6,857 nucleotides of DNA from contig JAHFLM010000048.1 in assembly GCA_023244865.1 (NCBI GenBank), positions 1 to 6,857 on the forward strand, in the 5' to 3' direction. The stretch's first letter is position 1. Each line of letters starts with the position of its first letter. The notes under the pieces are model-generated. The model was given only the letters and a program-made list of their open reading frames with translations. It had not been told where the DNA came from and searched no databases. The position numbers and the translations under genes are program-made. Source of the stretch: Candidatus Harrisonbacteria bacterium (GTDB lineage: Bacteria > Patescibacteriota > Minisyncoccia > UBA6257 > UBA11618). Shown here piece by piece: positions 5,596 through 6,857 of the stretch.

Positions 5596-6018
5596 ATGAG
5601 TAATTTAATGGCGACTGGGCTCGTGGTTTTATCGGCAGCAATGTTTGCGGTGGGGAGTTTTTTGGGTAAAACATTATTGAAAGATTTGCCATCGAACCAT
5701 GTTTATTTAATGGAGGCGGCAGGGACGTTAACCGTGGCTTTGTGTGTGCTGTTTTTTTATAGAAAGGAGGTGAGTTTATTGATTACTAATTTTACTTGGA
5801 CTGGCTATCTATTTGGATTGCTTTGGGGAGTGGGGACGGTGTTATTCATTATTGGTTTGAAATATAAGCCGGCGAGTATTGCGGTGCCACTGAACGTGAG
5901 TTTATACCCTTTGATTGTAGTGTTACTTTCAGCGATATTTTTAAAAGAGGTGATTACTTTTAAAGCTGGCTTGGGAATTGTGTTTGCGATTGCGGCGGCT
6001 TTTTTGTTGGCTTGGTAA
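5596..6018 (+). CDS. EamA/DMT-family half-transporter, subunit 2
   Basis: A 140-residue protein with the same five-helix, single EamA-domain build as its upstream neighbour, but clearly different in sequence (helices about 5-24, 37-55, 68-88, 93-113 and 119-139). The family signature is seen in the LKYKPASIAVPLNVSLYPL stretch (88-106) followed by the FLKE turn. It starts 4 nt after the upstream stop, in a different frame, without a clear Shine-Dalgarno site, so it probably relies on translational coupling. A second ATG at 5608 is possible. The two halves together equal the usual 10-helix DMT permease, which supports one heterodimeric transporter rather than two independent ones. Substrate unknown. 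Confidence 0.85.
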   Translation: MSNLMATGLVVLSAAMFAVGSFLGKTLLKDLPSNHVYLMEAAGTLTVALCVLFFYRKEVSLLITNFTWTGYLFGLLWGVGTVLFIIGLKYKPASIAVPLNVSLYPLIVVLLSAIFLKEVITFKAGLGIVFAIAAAFLLAW

Positions 6019-6042
6019 GTATTTGGTAACTCTCCTTCGTGT

Positions 6043-6065
6043 AAAAAAGCTACGGATGGGCGTAG
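6043..6065 (-). terminator. Second, minus-strand terminator for the convergent gene
   Basis: On the minus strand CTACG and CGTAG (plus 6061-6065 and 6050-6054) form a short stem with a 6-nt loop, followed by a C and six T (plus 6043-6049). The 5-bp stem is weak, but the T run is good. It backs up the bidirectional hairpin next to it. Confidence 0.5.
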
Positions 6066-6066
6066 T

Positions 6067-6096
6067 AAAAAACCGCATGGAGATAGCGGTTTTGTT
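6067..6096. terminator. Bidirectional terminator between convergent genes
   Basis: AAAACCGC (6069-6076) pairs with GCGGTTTT (6086-6093) around a 9-nt loop. On plus the stem runs into TTTTGTT and would end the EamA transcript. On minus it runs into six T (the A run at 6067-6072) and would end the transcript of the gene at 6113 and beyond. Confidence 0.75.
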
Positions 6097-6112
6097 GTGA
6101 ATTTATTTAGGT

Positions 6113-6857
6113 CTATTTTAGGTCGTATTTTTCTTGAAGTCGGGCGCGTTCGGATTTGGCTTTTTCTTCGTTGAGAGCTCTTTGTGTATTTTGATTTGCT
6201 TCGAAGATTTTAACATCTATGTCGTCCAAGAGATTCTTGAGAAAGCCATCCCTTAGGTCTCTTATGATTAATTGGCAATGACTACTCAGATGTTCAATAA
6301 GAACTTCTTCAAAATCATCATCTTTTTGATTTTCCTTGCCGATAAAGATATTACCTCTCATGGGAAAGCGTAGTTGAGTGCCGATGTTTCTGAAATTTTT
6401 AATTCTTGTGTTACCAAGCTGATAGATGAATAATTTGTCTTTCACTTGGATAACCTCATTTTTATCTTTAAAACTAATAATTAGAACATCAAAAGCTTTT
6501 TCATCTTTGATGTTGTGATATAGCTCTAGGCCAATAATTTTTTCTATTAATTTTTCGGTGCCGCGATTATTAGCGAGCATCATTTTTTGTTTTTTGAGAG
6601 AGTCTAGTAATTCTTCATCTTTAATAGTGACCCGAAGTTGGTTATTTGTTGGTCCTTCGACCTGTAATTCTGTTGGCGTAACTTTTTTGGCTTTATGCTC
6701 ATCGAGTCTTTTTTGCCATTCCTTGGCAGAATAAATAGTGTTGTAATCTTCGCCAGACTTTCTTTTTAGATTTTCCATTGTTACTGAACCGGAATTTGGG
6801 TTTTTGAAACCTTTTTGGCCAGTAATTGGGTCAATAATTCTTTCTTCGCAGCCTGAT
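6113..6857 (-). CDS. Soluble protein of unknown function, 5' end beyond the window
   Basis: I do not recognise this protein. From the ATG at 6778 it has 221 residues. It is highly charged and Lys/Glu-rich, with no membrane segment or signal peptide. A middle region (about 90-160) alternates hydrophobic strands in a way that suggests a compact alpha/beta fold (VLIISFKD, LFIYQLGN, GNIFIGKE). The last 30 or so residues are a charged helix (NEEKAKSERARLQEKYD), possibly coiled coil. The frame stays open upstream of that ATG to the window edge, reading protein-like sequence (ERIIDPITGQKGFKNPNSG before VTMENLK). No Shine-Dalgarno site precedes the ATG. The true start is therefore probably outside the window; if not, the gene is 6113-6778. 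The stop is TAG. It converges on the EamA pair and has terminators of its own. Confidence 0.7.
   Translation of the reverse strand, partial: SGCEERIIDPITGQKGFKNPNSGSVTMENLKRKSGEDYNTIYSAKEWQKRLDEHKAKKVTPTELQVEGPTNNQLRVTIKDEELLDSLKKQKMMLANNRGTEKLIEKIIGLELYHNIKDEKAFDVLIISFKDKNEVIQVKDKLFIYQLGNTRIKNFRNIGTQLRFPMRGNIFIGKENQKDDDFEEVLIEHLSSHCQLIIRDLRDGFLKNLLDDIDVKIFEANQNTQRALNEEKAKSERARLQEKYDLK

Noticed and set aside
1..6857. Recoding of TGA (as in some CPR lineages)
   Set aside because: The yhbH homologue ends with TGA exactly at the overlap with spoVR, after the normal C-terminal end of the family, so TGA acts as a stop.

Overview
The window is a bacterial chromosomal segment, AT-rich and densely packed. 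It uses the standard bacterial stop codons: TGA, TAG and TAA all end genes here, so TGA is not recoded. The organism cannot be named with certainty. Several traits together suggest a streamlined, uncultivated lineage of the Patescibacteria (CPR) type: a tRNA gene without encoded CCA, a tiny GIY-YIG protein beside a palindromic repeat next to a tRNA, single-domain (half-size) EamA transporters, and an orphan soluble protein with no recognisable family. This assignment is inference with moderate to low confidence.

Layout on the plus strand. (1) Positions 1-3272 hold a two-gene operon: the 3' part of a YhbH/YeaH-type (DUF444) von Willebrand A-like protein, overlapping by ATGA a SpoVR/YcgB-family gene. 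It ends at a very strong hairpin terminator (3301-3337). In other bacteria these two proteins go with the serine kinase PrkA/YeaG, and together they act in stress, starvation or sporulation physiology. prkA would be expected just upstream of the window. The SpoVR protein is unusual: about 230 residues of unrecognised sequence sit between its conserved N- and C-terminal blocks. (2) Positions 3389-4666 hold a monocistronic, divergent PLP-dependent enzyme of the Cys/Met metabolism (trans-sulfuration) family, with its own terminator. (3) Positions 4730-4816 hold tRNA-Ser(GGA). A compact cluster of inverted and direct repeats follows at once (4818-4893), and then a 77-residue GIY-YIG nuclease-like gene. 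(4) Positions 5163-6018 hold two adjacent half-size EamA/DMT membrane proteins that probably form one heterodimeric transporter.

On the minus strand, 6113 to the right edge holds a convergent gene for a soluble, charged protein of unknown function whose frame stays open past the window edge. The convergent intergenic region (6019-6112) holds two hairpins, one of them bidirectional.

Both edge genes are partial. The first ATG/GTG codons that would give neat starts (22 on plus, 6778 on minus) are probably internal. The most interesting items are the inserted SpoVR domain with its 21-bp in-frame duplication, and the repeat cluster linking a tRNA 3' end to a GIY-YIG gene. No CRISPR array, IS element, integrase or defence system is visible.
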